The notes: generated from the letters alone by a model not told the origin. 21,289 bases of DNA from an uncultured Pseudomonadota bacterium (GCA_937958295.1 CALFEY010000121.1:1-21289), one strand, 5' to 3'; counted from the first letter of the stretch, positions 1 to 7,394 are shown. A program made the numbers and translations.

Positions 1-1
1 G

Positions 2-1225
2 GCAACGTACACCGCTGGCACGGGCTACACGGTCTCGGGCACCACCCCCATCACCGTCACGCCTCCCGCGTCCACCGCCGCGTACAACGTGCCGGACACG
101 TGTCCGCAGGCGCCATGCGTGACCCAGACAGTCGCATCTGCCAACCTGACCTCCGGTGGGAGCACCGCCTTCACCGTGACAATCTCCGATGGCACGCCCG
201 GTGCCACGTCGCTCGCCGTTGGCAGTCCGCCCTTCGTGTTCACGCTACCGGCGGGTTGGACGTACACGCAGGATGCCTCGACCACGACGTGCCAGAACCT
301 GACGTACAACAACACCTCGATCGTGACAGGCGTCGATGCCACCCTATCGAGCAACACGGCGAGCTGCACGATCGGCATCGTCGTCACCCCGAGTGGAAGC
401 GGTGTGCAAACGATCTCCGGCGCCCAGTCCTTCGGGCTCAACAGCGGGACGGCCGCGGCCCCCAGCCCGGTCGTGGTAAGCATCCAAAGTGCCCCCACGG
501 CGGGGGCCCCGGTCTCGCAAAGCATGGCGGCGACCACCGCGAGCGCTAACGACCTGCAGCTGTCGATCGTCGTGGCGGGTCCCGGCGCCAGCGTGGACCT
601 CGCGCTCGACTTCATCGATGAAGTGCCGCCCAACCTCACGGTAACAGGCGTAGACGCCACCCAAACCACCTGCGACGGCACGTCGTTCACGTCGAGTTAC
701 GTCAAGATGGCAAAGGGCACCGTCATTCCGCCCACGGGGTGCACCATCGTCGCCAACGTGAGCGCCTCGAGTCCCGGCGGGTACGTCAATACCACCGGGA
801 TCCTGCTCACCACCGCGGCTCAGCTTCCCATCACCTCGTACCCCGTGATCATCACGCAGGGGGCGGAGACCATCTGGTCGTCCAACGTCTACCTGACGAT
901 GCTGGGTACGCCCGCGGAATTCTCGGTGGGTGCGTGCACGCTGCTCGACTATTGCGAGGGAGGCGCCGCGCCGCCGGCGGGGATCGCGGTGCAGCCCTAC
1001 GACACGCTCGCCACTCCCAACTTCGCAGAGCGCGTCGCGCAGCCCCTCTCGGTGTCGGGCGGCCGTAACGAGATGGGCCCCCCCTTCGGCAACACCTGGA
1101 AGGCCACGATCGGCATTCCGTTCACCCCCGTGCCCAACAAGAAGGCGGCGACCGTCTACATTCCCGCGGCCACGCTGGGCACGAACCTGTGCCCGTGGCT
1201 TCCGAGCGGCATGGTCTGTCCCTGA
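2..1225 (+). CDS. Secreted or surface protein with DUF11-like repeats, 3' part only
   Basis: The reading frame is open from the left edge and ends at a TGA at 1223-1225, so the start and any signal peptide lie outside the window; a GTG at 89 is only an internal codon. The visible ~407 residues are rich in Thr, Ser, Gly, Ala and Val with scattered Cys, typical of an exported beta-sandwich protein. Two units share the peptide TGVDAT followed by a Cys-containing strand and a GxYxNT-like end (about 200-480 and 560-850), which resembles the DUF11/DUF7933 type of conserved repeat domain. The last ~130 residues are Pro/Gly-rich with several Cys and match nothing I recognise. It converges on the MFS gene with 33 bases between. 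Function is unknown; surface adhesion or structure is only a guess. Confidence 0.75.
   Translation, partial: ATYTAGTGYTVSGTTPITVTPPASTAAYNVPDTCPQAPCVTQTVASANLTSGGSTAFTVTISDGTPGATSLAVGSPPFVFTLPAGWTYTQDASTTTCQNLTYNNTSIVTGVDATLSSNTASCTIGIVVTPSGSGVQTISGAQSFGLNSGTAAAPSPVVVSIQSAPTAGAPVSQSMAATTASANDLQLSIVVAGPGASVDLALDFIDEVPPNLTVTGVDATQTTCDGTSFTSSYVKMAKGTVIPPTGCTIVANVSASSPGGYVNTTGILLTTAAQLPITSYPVIITQGAETIWSSNVYLTMLGTPAEFSVGACTLLDYCEGGAAPPAGIAVQPYDTLATPNFAERVAQPLSVSGGRNEMGPPFGNTWKATIGIPFTPVPNKKAATVYIPAATLGTNLCPWLPSGMVCP
323..663 (+). repeat. Imperfect DNA-level repeat inside the surface-protein gene
   Basis: A segment of about 20 bases at 323-344 recurs at 641-663 in the same frame with only a few substitutions, both coding for VTGVDAT. 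The spacing of about 318 bases (106 codons) fits one repeat-domain length, so this marks two homologous domains rather than a mobile repeat. Confidence 0.5.
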
Positions 1226-1258
1226 AGCGACTGGGGCTCCGGTGGCGGGCACAGCCGA

Positions 1259-2464
1259 TTACCGGGGTACTCCACCGTCTCGATGTGGATGGCGCACCGC
1301 CGCGAGATACGCGGCGACTGCGGCGAGTCCCAGTGCCAGAAGCGCATAGGGCGTCCATGCGCGCGACGGATCGACGATGAAAAGCAGCGCGACCGCGAAC
1401 GGCGCCGCGGCCTTGGTGACGAACTGCGGCATGGCGAGTCGACCGAGCAGCGCGCCATAGCCCCGGTGCCCAAAGAGCTCCGCCGGCACGGTGCCGCGCA
1501 CGATCGTGACGACGCCGTTGGCCCAGCCGTAGGTGATGGCGAAGGCGAGCGCCACGATCCAGATCCCGTGCACCTGCGAGAGGATCGCGAGCGCCACCGC
1601 CATCAGCGTGAACGCGAATGTGCCCACCGTGATGGCCCGCACGTGCCGCGCAAAGGCGAACTCCATGATGCGCCCGGCCACCTGCATGGGACCGATCAGC
1701 GAGCCCACGAGTACCGCATCGCGCGACGAGAGACCGGTGGCCGTGAGCAGTCCCACGAGATGCGACGTGACCGCTGACGCGATGAACGCGACGAGCGACA
1801 GCGCGGTCGCAAGCCACAGGAAGACCGACCCGCCGTGCGCGGGCGTGGCGCTGGCCTGCGCGGCCGGCGCGATACCGTGGCGACCCGCCGGTACGCTGGC
1901 GAGGTGAATGGGCAGGCACACCGCGAGGTGCAGGACGGCATAAGCGGCATAGGCCGTGCGCCAGCCGTAGGTGTCGAGCAGATAGAGCGAGAGCGGCCAG
2001 AACACGGTGCTCGCGAAGCCGCCGAAGAGCGTGAGCGCCGTCACCGCACGTCGATACGAGGCACCCGCGATCTGGTGCAGCGTGGCAAATGCCGGATCGT
2101 AGAGCGTGGCGCCCATGGCCACGCCGGCCAGTGCCCAGCCCGCCAGTACGGTGAGCGGCCCCTGCGCGAGCGCCAGAAGCACGCACGCCGCGGCGGCGAG
2201 GAGGGAGCCCCCTGCAAGCACGCGACGTCCACCGTGGGCGTCGATCTCGCGGCCGACCCACGGCGACACGCTGCCCGAGGCGAAGAGGCCGGCCGTGTAG
2301 CTGCCGTACAGCCACAGCTCCGACACACCGGTGTCGCCGCGCATCGCCTGCCCCAGCACCGCGATGGTGTAAAAGAGCGTTCCCCACGACACGATCTGCG
2401 CGACGCCAAGCGCGCACGTGCGCCGCCACAGGAGCGGCACGCGCTCGACGGGGGCCGGGCTCAC
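1259..2464 (-). CDS. MFS transporter coupled to allantoate amidohydrolase
   Basis: A 401-residue membrane protein with about twelve hydrophobic segments and the usual MFS two-halves layout. The loop between the second and third segments carries a G-R-x-D-x-x-G-G-R-R-like motif (the WVGREIDAHGGRR stretch), the MFS signature. I chose the GTG at 2464-2462 because it overlaps the TGA of the upstream hydrolase (GTGA, 4-base overlap), implying translational coupling; a second GTG at 2440 is possible and would cost only eight residues. The family is broad (nearest in style to monocarboxylate/oxalate-type MFS proteins), so the substrate is not readable from sequence. Coupling to an allantoate hydrolase suggests import of a ureide such as allantoin or allantoate, which is inference. 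Confidence 0.85.
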   Translation of the reverse strand: MSPAPVERVPLLWRRTCALGVAQIVSWGTLFYTIAVLGQAMRGDTGVSELWLYGSYTAGLFASGSVSPWVGREIDAHGGRRVLAGGSLLAAAACVLLALAQGPLTVLAGWALAGVAMGATLYDPAFATLHQIAGASYRRAVTALTLFGGFASTVFWPLSLYLLDTYGWRTAYAAYAVLHLAVCLPIHLASVPAGRHGIAPAAQASATPAHGGSVFLWLATALSLVAFIASAVTSHLVGLLTATGLSSRDAVLVGSLIGPMQVAGRIMEFAFARHVRAITVGTFAFTLMAVALAILSQVHGIWIVALAFAITYGWANGVVTIVRGTVPAELFGHRGYGALLGRLAMPQFVTKAAAPFAVALLFIVDPSRAWTPYALLALGLAAVAAYLAAVRHPHRDGGVPR

Positions 2465-3720
2465 GGCGTGGCGGGCGGCGTGAAGGTCGCGATGAAGCGC
2501 GCGAACACGCGCAGGCCCGTCTCGACGTCGGCGAGCGTGACGGCCTCGGCGGGGTTGTGGCTGACACCGCCCGTGCAACGCACGAAGAGCATGCCGATGG
2601 GTGCGATATCGATGAGTGCCATCCCGTCGTGGCCCGCCCCCGACGGCAGGTGCATGACGTGGATGCCCTCGGCCGCGATGGCCGCGCCGATCTGCCGTTG
2701 CATGTCCGGTGCGCACGGCGCCGTTCGCGCTTCCCAGATGCGCGCCGCTTCGAGCGACACGTCGCGGCGCGCGGCGATGACGCGAAACTGCGCCATGATC
2801 GCGTCCACGGCCCCGCGCCGCTGGTCGTCGGTGGGCGCGCGGACGTCGACGCTGAAGGTGACCTTCCCGGGGATCACATTCATCGCGCCGGGCTGCGCAT
2901 CGATGCGGCCCACGGTGCCGACGACGTCGGGACTCCCGGTGGCGAGGCGCTCTACCGCCAGGATGCACTCGGCCGCGGCGGCGAGCGCGTCGCGGCGCAA
3001 GCGCATGGGAACGGTCCCTGCGTGCCCGGCCATTCCGCCTAGCGTGACCATGAAACGATTGCCACCATTGATCGCGGTGACCACGCCCACGGGCAGCTGC
3101 GAATCTTCGAGGACGGGCCCCTGCTCGATGTGCAGTTCGGCGTAGCCCACTACCGCGCCCGGCCGGCGCGCCGCCGAGGTCACCTTGGCCGGATCGAGTC
3201 CGAAGGCGGCGAGCGCCTCGCCCATCGTGACGCCTTGCGCATCCGCCTTGTCGAGCAGCGACAGGTCGAGGGCGCCCGTGATCGCCCGGCTGCCGAGAAG
3301 CGTGGAGCCGTAACGCACGCCCTCCTCGTCGCCGAAGCCGACGACTTCGATGGCGAACGGCAGGCGCGTGCCCGTGGAATGCAACGCGGCCACGCACTCG
3401 ATCGCGCACAGCACGCCCAGCATGCCGTCGTAACGGCCGGCGTCACGCACCGTGTCCAGATGCGATCCCAGCATGAGGCACGGCAGGCCGGGCGTGACGC
3501 CTTCGTAGCGACCCACGCAGTTGCCCATCGCGTCGAGGTGCGCGTTCATGCCGGCCGCGCGCATCCAGCGGAGGACCCGGTCGTTGGCGTCCTTCTGCTG
3601 CGGCGAGAGGAAGACGCGGGTGATCCCGCCTTCCATCTCGGTGAGCTGCGCGAGCTCGTCGCAGTGGTCCCACACACGTCGCGCATCGAGGGCAGCGAGG
3701 ATCGCATTCGCGTCGGACAT
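2461..3720 (-). CDS. allC: Allantoate amidohydrolase (M20 family)
   Basis: A 419-residue member of the M20 Zn-dependent amidohydrolase/carbamoylase family. Allantoate amidohydrolase converts allantoate to ureidoglycine, CO2 and ammonia in purine-ring catabolism in the cytoplasm. Metal ligands are all in place: H87 and D89 in GSHLDTV, D98 in RYDGMLG, E132-E133 in GDEEG, H197 in ELHIEQG and H388 in VSHNPAE. The lid-domain substrate motif SGAGHDGM (360-367) is also present. The family also contains N-carbamoyl-L-amino-acid hydrolases and beta-ureidopropionases. Allantoate is preferred because the divergent neighbour is a close AllR relative. ATG at 3720 gives the normal family length; no strong Shine-Dalgarno is visible. 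The stop overlaps the start of the MFS gene. Confidence 0.85.
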   Translation of the reverse strand: MSDANAILAALDARRVWDHCDELAQLTEMEGGITRVFLSPQQKDANDRVLRWMRAAGMNAHLDAMGNCVGRYEGVTPGLPCLMLGSHLDTVRDAGRYDGMLGVLCAIECVAALHSTGTRLPFAIEVVGFGDEEGVRYGSTLLGSRAITGALDLSLLDKADAQGVTMGEALAAFGLDPAKVTSAARRPGAVVGYAELHIEQGPVLEDSQLPVGVVTAINGGNRFMVTLGGMAGHAGTVPMRLRRDALAAAAECILAVERLATGSPDVVGTVGRIDAQPGAMNVIPGKVTFSVDVRAPTDDQRRGAVDAIMAQFRVIAARRDVSLEAARIWEARTAPCAPDMQRQIGAAIAAEGIHVMHLPSGAGHDGMALIDIAPIGMLFVRCTGGVSHNPAEAVTLADVETGLRVFARFIATFTPPATP

Positions 3721-3754
3721 GATCGTTGCGCACACGCTCGAAGGAGGAGGCCCG

Positions 3755-3760
3755 ATTCTA
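3755..3760 (-). promoter_or_regulatory. Candidate -10 box for allC
   Basis: TAGAAT on the minus strand, about 35 bases upstream of the allC ATG, predicting a leader of about 28 nt. No good -35 hexamer is visible; the dyad at 3781-3799 occupies the -35 region. Confidence 0.4.
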
Positions 3761-3780
3761 CCGTGCGGGGCCCCGGCGTT

Positions 3781-3799
3781 TGTGAAAGCCATTTTCACA
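3781..3799. promoter_or_regulatory. Perfect dyad, candidate AllR-type operator
   Basis: TGTGAAA, five spacer bases (GCCAT), then TTTCACA: two perfect 7-base arms. It sits between allC and the IclR-family gene, covering the -35 regions of both candidate promoters. The AAA/TTT core around a short spacer is reminiscent of palindromes bound by IclR-family repressors. Assignment to the neighbouring AllR-like protein is inference from position. Confidence 0.55.
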
Positions 3800-3813
3800 T
3801 TTGCGCCCGATGC

Positions 3814-3819
3814 TAGAAT
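3814..3819 (+). promoter_or_regulatory. Candidate -10 box for the allR-like gene
   Basis: TAGAAT preceded by TGC, the same hexamer as in the opposite promoter at 3755-3760. The right arm of the dyad lies where its -35 contact would fall, so repressor binding should block it. Confidence 0.4.
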
Positions 3820-3835
3820 CGTCGCCTGCGCGCGA

Positions 3836-3849
3836 GGGCCTTTCGGCCC
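3836..3849 (+). other. Small GC hairpin ahead of the allR-like start region
   Basis: GGGCC, loop TTTC, GGCCC: a perfect 5-bp stem ending one base before a GTG at 3850 and four before an ATG at 3853. It lies in the predicted leader if translation begins at 3904. It could influence start choice, but may be chance in GC-rich DNA. Confidence 0.3.
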
Positions 3850-3903
3850 GTGATGCGCGCGCCATGCCGCCGGCAGCGGCGTCCGCCACCCCGTCCTTCC
3901 CTC

Positions 3904-4776
3904 ATGGCCATCCGTCCCCGTCGCGAGTCCGCTCCACCGCGCAAGCGCAATGTCGCCACGGCCGTCCCGCGGGCAGCGTCGCGCACGGCCGCCGAGAAGG
4001 CGGCCGGCCACACGCAGGCGCTGTCGCGTGGCCTCGCAGTGCTCGAGGCCCTCGCGGCCACCGATGCCGGTGCGACGCTCACCGTCCTCGCCGCGCAACT
4101 GCACCTGCCGGCGCCCACCGCGCACCGTCTGCTCGCCACGCTCGAGGCGGCAGGCTTCGTGCGCGCCGGGCCCAAGGGCGAATGGCAAGTGGGCGTGCGC
4201 GCCTTTCGCACCGGCGCCGCCTTCCTTGCGCATCGCGATCTCGTGGTGGAGGCGTACTCCCACCTACGCGAGCTCATGGTCCGCGGCGGCGAGACCGCGA
4301 ACCTGGCCGTGATGGAGGGCGCAGAGGCCGTGTTCGTCGAACAGGTGCAATGCCGCGAGCTCATGCGCATGAGCGTGAAGCTCGGCGCGCGCGGACCGCT
4401 GCACGCGTCGGGCGTGGGCAAGGCCATGCTCGCCGCGCTGTCCGAGCGGGAGCTCGCCGCGACGGTGGGCAAGCGCGAGCTACCGACGTTCACGGCACGC
4501 ACGCTCACCACGCTCGCCGACCTCGCCACGGACTTGAAGCGGGCCCGCGCGCGCGGCTATGCCATCGACGACGAGGAGCATGCCGCCGGCCTGCGCTGCG
4601 TGGCGGCCGCTGTGCTCGACGAGCACGACCAGCCGTGGGCGGCTGTGTCCCTCGCCGGCCCGGTCACGCGCATGACGCCGGAGCGCATCGCCACCCTCGG
4701 CGCGCTCGTGCGCGAGACCGCGCGCGACCTCACGCTCGCCCTCGGCGGTCGTGCCGGCGGCGGCATCTCCCCGTGA
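3904..4776 (+). CDS. allR: IclR-family repressor, AllR-like
   Basis: A 290-residue IclR-type regulator: a basic N-terminal tail, a winged HTH at about residues 38-98, then the effector-binding domain. The stretch from about residue 96 to the end follows E. coli AllR closely (LPLHASG/GPLHASG, YxxDxEEHxxGLxC, SGP/AGP and RDTARD/RETARD blocks). In AllR, residues near Cys217, Ser234 and Ser236 line the glyoxylate pocket (from memory). Here the equivalents appear to be C232, S249 and A251, so one serine seems replaced. AllR represses allantoin genes and responds to allantoin and glyoxylate. Start choice is uncertain: ATG 3904 gives a normal-length protein, but ATG 3853 or GTG 3850 would add 17-18 basic residues; none has a good Shine-Dalgarno. 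Divergent from allC, which it probably controls. Confidence 0.85.
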   Translation: MAIRPRRESAPPRKRNVATAVPRAASRTAAEKAAGHTQALSRGLAVLEALAATDAGATLTVLAAQLHLPAPTAHRLLATLEAAGFVRAGPKGEWQVGVRAFRTGAAFLAHRDLVVEAYSHLRELMVRGGETANLAVMEGAEAVFVEQVQCRELMRMSVKLGARGPLHASGVGKAMLAALSERELAATVGKRELPTFTARTLTTLADLATDLKRARARGYAIDDEEHAAGLRCVAAAVLDEHDQPWAAVSLAGPVTRMTPERIATLGALVRETARDLTLALGGRAGGGISP

Positions 4777-4789
4777 GACAATCGCCGTC

Positions 4790-5314
4790 ATGCCGACACC
4801 GCCTGCCCTCATCGCGCACCGCGTGGCCAGTGCCCCGAGGGCAGGCCTCGTCGCATTCGCGGCCGCCCTCGTGCTCGGCGGCTGCATGAGCGATCCCAAT
4901 CTCGCGAAGGACAGCGGTGCGCCGTCCTACGCCCCATCCAATGCCGCGCCGCCCGCGCTGTCCGCCGCCGCCAACGAGCTCGGCATCCCCACCTGGCAGT
5001 GGGTCCGTACCGACGGCGCCGACGGTCGCGTCGTCAATGCGGCCGCGCCCGAACGCTACACGCTCAAGTTCGAGGGCGGCGGACGCGTGCTCGTGCGCGC
5101 CGACTGCAATCGCGGCTCGGGATCGTATGAAGTCAATGGCGCGCAGATGAAGCTCGCCCCCATCGCGCTGACGCGCATGGGATGCCCGCCCGGCTCGCAG
5201 GACGCAGAATTCACGCAAGCCATCTCCCGCGTGAGCACCTACGCCATCGCCAACCGCGAGCTCACGTTGCGCCTCGCCGACGGCGCGACGATGCGCTTCC
5301 GCGCCACGTCCTAG
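4790..5314 (+). CDS. META-domain lipoprotein (HslJ-like)
   Basis: A 174-residue protein with a lipoprotein signal peptide whose lipobox is LGGC (Cys32), followed by a Ser/Pro/Ala-rich linker and a META domain (DUF306) from about residue 60. Diagnostic pieces are the WQWV strand, RADCNRGSGSY, and the TRMGCPPGSQD segment with its second conserved Cys. META proteins such as E. coli HslJ are envelope proteins linked to stress or novobiocin tolerance; no enzymatic activity is known. ATG at 4790 starts 13 bases after the IclR-gene stop, so it may be co-transcribed, although a functional link is not evident. It converges on the LysR gene with 36 bases between. Confidence 0.85.
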   Translation: MPTPPALIAHRVASAPRAGLVAFAAALVLGGCMSDPNLAKDSGAPSYAPSNAAPPALSAAANELGIPTWQWVRTDGADGRVVNAAAPERYTLKFEGGGRVLVRADCNRGSGSYEVNGAQMKLAPIALTRMGCPPGSQDAEFTQAISRVSTYAIANRELTLRLADGATMRFRATS

Positions 5315-5350
5315 TCCCGCCATCGCGCTTGCATTGACGTGCGCGCCGCT

Positions 5351-6247
5351 TCAGCGGCCGGCGTCCCCGCGCTCGATCGTGGCGAACAGCCAGTCGATGA
5401 AAGCGCTCACGATCGGGGTCGATCGCACTTCGTTGCGGCACAGGACGTAGAACGAGTGCGCCGCTGCGACCTTGAGGTCGAACGGCGCGATGAGGCGCCC
5501 GCCCGCGAGCGACCGGCTCGTCGTGACCGAGTCCCCCAGCGCCACCCCATGCCCGTGCGTCGCGGCTTCGATCGCGAGGTGCGCATCGGTGAGGAAGTGA
5601 TGATGGCCGCGGCCCAAGTGCACCGCGCCACTGGCGGCCAGCCAGCTGTTCCACTCGCGCCCCTCGTCGGCATGGAGGAGTACGTGATGCGACAGGTCGT
5701 CGAGGTCACGCAGCGGATTGGTGTGCAGCAGCGTAGGGCTGCACACGGGGAACAGCCGCAACGGCGATAGCAGGCGCGCCCAGAGGTCGGGCCAGCTGCC
5801 GTCGCCGTAGCGGATATTGATGTCCACTTCCGGCTCGTGCAGCTCCCGGTGGCTGTTGGAAGGCACGAGGCGCATGCGCACGCCCGGGTACGCACTCGTG
5901 AACTCGGACAGGTTGGGCACGAGCCAGAACGAGAGCAAGGCCGGCACGCAGCTCACCACGAGGTCGCCCGACGTCGACGGCCGGCTCACGCGCGCCGCGG
6001 CCTCGGCGATTGCATCGAAGGCCGTGGTGATCGTGGGCAGCAGGGCCGCGCCGTGCGGCGACAGGCGCAGCTGGCGCCCCTCGCGATAGAACAGGCGCGT
6101 TTGCAGCGACGTCTCGAGCGCGCGTATCTGGTGACTGACCGCACTGTGCGTGACATGCAGCTCGGCCGCCGCTCGCGAGACGCTCAAGTGCCGTGCCGCA
6201 GCCTCGAAGGCGCGCAGCGGATTGAGGGGAGGCAGCCGCTGATGCAT
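5351..6247 (-). CDS. LysR-family regulator, GcvA-like
   Basis: A 298-residue LysR-type regulator. The N-terminal HTH (about residues 8-66) has LNPLRAFEAAARHLSVSRAAAEL, HVTHSAVSHQIRALE and TRLFYREGR, the pattern of the GcvA/AmpR branch; the periplasmic-binding-protein-like co-inducer domain follows (about 90-295). ATG at 6247 is chosen because it places the HTH at the usual distance from the N terminus and an AAGGAA lies about a dozen bases upstream; longer in-frame extensions upstream look non-coding. It is divergent from the six-gene transporter/hydrolase operon starting at 6439, the classic layout for a LysR activator of its neighbour. The co-inducer is therefore probably the transported compound (inference). 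Confidence 0.9.
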   Translation of the reverse strand: MHQRLPPLNPLRAFEAAARHLSVSRAAAELHVTHSAVSHQIRALETSLQTRLFYREGRQLRLSPHGAALLPTITTAFDAIAEAAARVSRPSTSGDLVVSCVPALLSFWLVPNLSEFTSAYPGVRMRLVPSNSHRELHEPEVDINIRYGDGSWPDLWARLLSPLRLFPVCSPTLLHTNPLRDLDDLSHHVLLHADEGREWNSWLAASGAVHLGRGHHHFLTDAHLAIEAATHGHGVALGDSVTTSRSLAGGRLIAPFDLKVAAAHSFYVLCRNEVRSTPIVSAFIDWLFATIERGDAGR

Positions 6248-6265
6248 GGTCGGTCGCGTTTCCTT

Positions 6266-6313
6266 CGATGCGTGAAATTCTCTCACATATTGCATCGCAA
6301 CAATCTCAGTTGT
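6266..6313. promoter_or_regulatory. Nested dyads in the LysR-proximal promoter region
   Basis: CGATGC at 6266-6271 faces GCATCG at 6292-6297; inside lie GTGA (6272-6275) and TCAC (6283-6286). Just downstream, ACAA (6300-6303) faces TTGT (6310-6313). LysR proteins typically bind a pair of adjacent imperfect dyads between divergent genes, and this cluster fits in position. The arms are short, so this is a candidate only. Confidence 0.35.
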
Positions 6314-6402
6314 GCCCGCGTAACGATTCGCCCAGCATACGGTTTCCTCTGGGGTTCGCCGCCGCGGCATGGTCTCGACGCGCCCCTGTTGAGTCTCCGT
6401 TT

Positions 6403-6417
6403 TGGTGCATTGCACCA
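6403..6417. promoter_or_regulatory. Perfect 15-base palindrome before the ABC operon
   Basis: TGGTGCA, T, TGCACCA: two perfect 7-base arms around a single central base, ending 21 bases before the GTG start at 6439. It lies where a repressor or RNA leader element would act on the operon. The half-sites resemble those of NtrC, but they are in the opposite order from the NtrC consensus, and no sigma-54 -24/-12 spacing is present. Confidence 0.45.
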
Positions 6418-6438
6418 TGAACAGGCGAGCGACGGTTT

Positions 6439-7392
6439 GTGAGTATTAATCCGCCATCCCTGCCGCCGTCCCCGCTGCGCGCGGCGCGAACCGCCGCACC
6501 CGTGAGCACGCGCGGCGCGCGCTTCGCGGCACCGCGCAGGACGCTGGCCGGCGGCCTCTATCGCCCGGCCTTCCTCGCCTTGCTGCTCGCCCCGCTCGGG
6601 ATCGTGTACGTCGCCGCGTTCGTGTACCCCATCGGTGCATTCCTCCTCGAGAGCGTATGGACGAAGGAGGGTCTGTCGCTGGCCAACTACGCGCGGCTGG
6701 TCGACCAGCCGCTGTACGTGACCATCCTCCTGCGCACGTTCCGCATCGGCCTGTACGTGACGCTCATCTGCCTCGTCCTCGCCTATCCCCTCGCCTACTG
6801 GCTCACGCGCCTGCGCGGCCTCCCGTTCAGCCTCGCGGTGGCGTGCATCCTGCTGCCGCTGTGGACCAGCGTGCTGGTGCGCACGTATGCGTGGGCGGTC
6901 CTGCTGCGCCATGGCGGCATCGTCAACTCGGCGCTGCTCTCGCTCGGGCTCATCAACGAGCCGCTCACGCTGCTGTACACCGAGTTCGCCGTGCTCGTGG
7001 CCATGGTGCACATCCTGCTGCCGTTCATGGTCCTGCCGATCTACAGCTCACTGCGCGGCATCCCGCGCGATCTCGGTCGCGCCGCGCAGAGCCTGGGCGC
7101 GCGCCCCGCGCGCGAGTTCCTCCACGTCGTGCTGCCGTTGAGCCTGCCGGGGGTGGTGGGCGGCTGCGTCATGGTGTTCGTGATCGCCATCGGCTACTTC
7201 ATCACGCCAGCGCTCCTCGGCGGGCCGCGCATGCTGCTCGTCTCCACGCTCATCAACCAGCAGGTCACGTCGGTGCTCAACTGGTCGTTCGGCGGGGCGC
7301 TCGGTGCCACGCTGCTCGCCGCGGCGCTGCTGTCGATCGTGCTGCTGCGCATGCTGATGGGCGCGGCCTCGCGCTGGATCGCGGAAGGCTAG
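6439..7392 (+). CDS. ABC transporter permease, PotB type
   Basis: A 317-residue inner-membrane protein with a basic N-terminal tail of about 40 residues and then six hydrophobic segments. The coupling (EAA) loop is visible as AAQSLGARPAREFLHVVLPLSLPG-like sequence near residues 215-238. Family architecture and neighbours are those of spermidine/putrescine-type (PotABCD) importers, a class that also carries 4-aminobutyrate, opines and guanidino compounds. The start is the GTG at 6439 (no in-frame ATG nearby), with an AGGCGAG at about 6423-6429 as a possible Shine-Dalgarno. First gene of a six-gene operon; the next begins two bases after its stop. Confidence 0.9.
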   Translation: MSINPPSLPPSPLRAARTAAPVSTRGARFAAPRRTLAGGLYRPAFLALLLAPLGIVYVAAFVYPIGAFLLESVWTKEGLSLANYARLVDQPLYVTILLRTFRIGLYVTLICLVLAYPLAYWLTRLRGLPFSLAVACILLPLWTSVLVRTYAWAVLLRHGGIVNSALLSLGLINEPLTLLYTEFAVLVAMVHILLPFMVLPIYSSLRGIPRDLGRAAQSLGARPAREFLHVVLPLSLPGVVGGCVMVFVIAIGYFITPALLGGPRMLLVSTLINQQVTSVLNWSFGGALGATLLAAALLSIVLLRMLMGAASRWIAEG

Positions 7393-7394
7393 CG

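Noticed and set aside
344..1252. 302-residue open frame opposite the surface-protein gene
   Set aside because: Arg/Gly/His-rich with no recognisable segment, while the opposite strand carries a coherent repeat protein.
1226..1258. Bidirectional terminator between the surface-protein and MFS genes
   Set aside because: Only 33 bases separate the stops and I could not find a convincing stem with a T-tract.
2465..3409. N-terminal extension of the MFS frame to 716 residues
   Set aside because: The frame stays open upstream through the allC gene, but that part is an Arg/Ala-rich shadow of allC; transporter-like sequence begins only near 2464.
3739..3750. AAGGAGGAGG as a ribosome-binding site
   Set aside because: It is on the plus strand with no start codon at a usable distance downstream; on the minus strand, where allC is read, it is CCTCCTCCTT.
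3721..4263. N-terminal extension of the allC frame to 600 residues
   Set aside because: It would run antisense through the operator and the regulator's HTH; the normal family N terminus begins at the ATG at 3720.
6403..6417. NtrC site or sigma-54 promoter before the ABC operon
   Set aside because: The half-sites are in inverted order relative to the NtrC dyad, and the GG-to-GC distance is six bases, not the ten needed for sigma-54.
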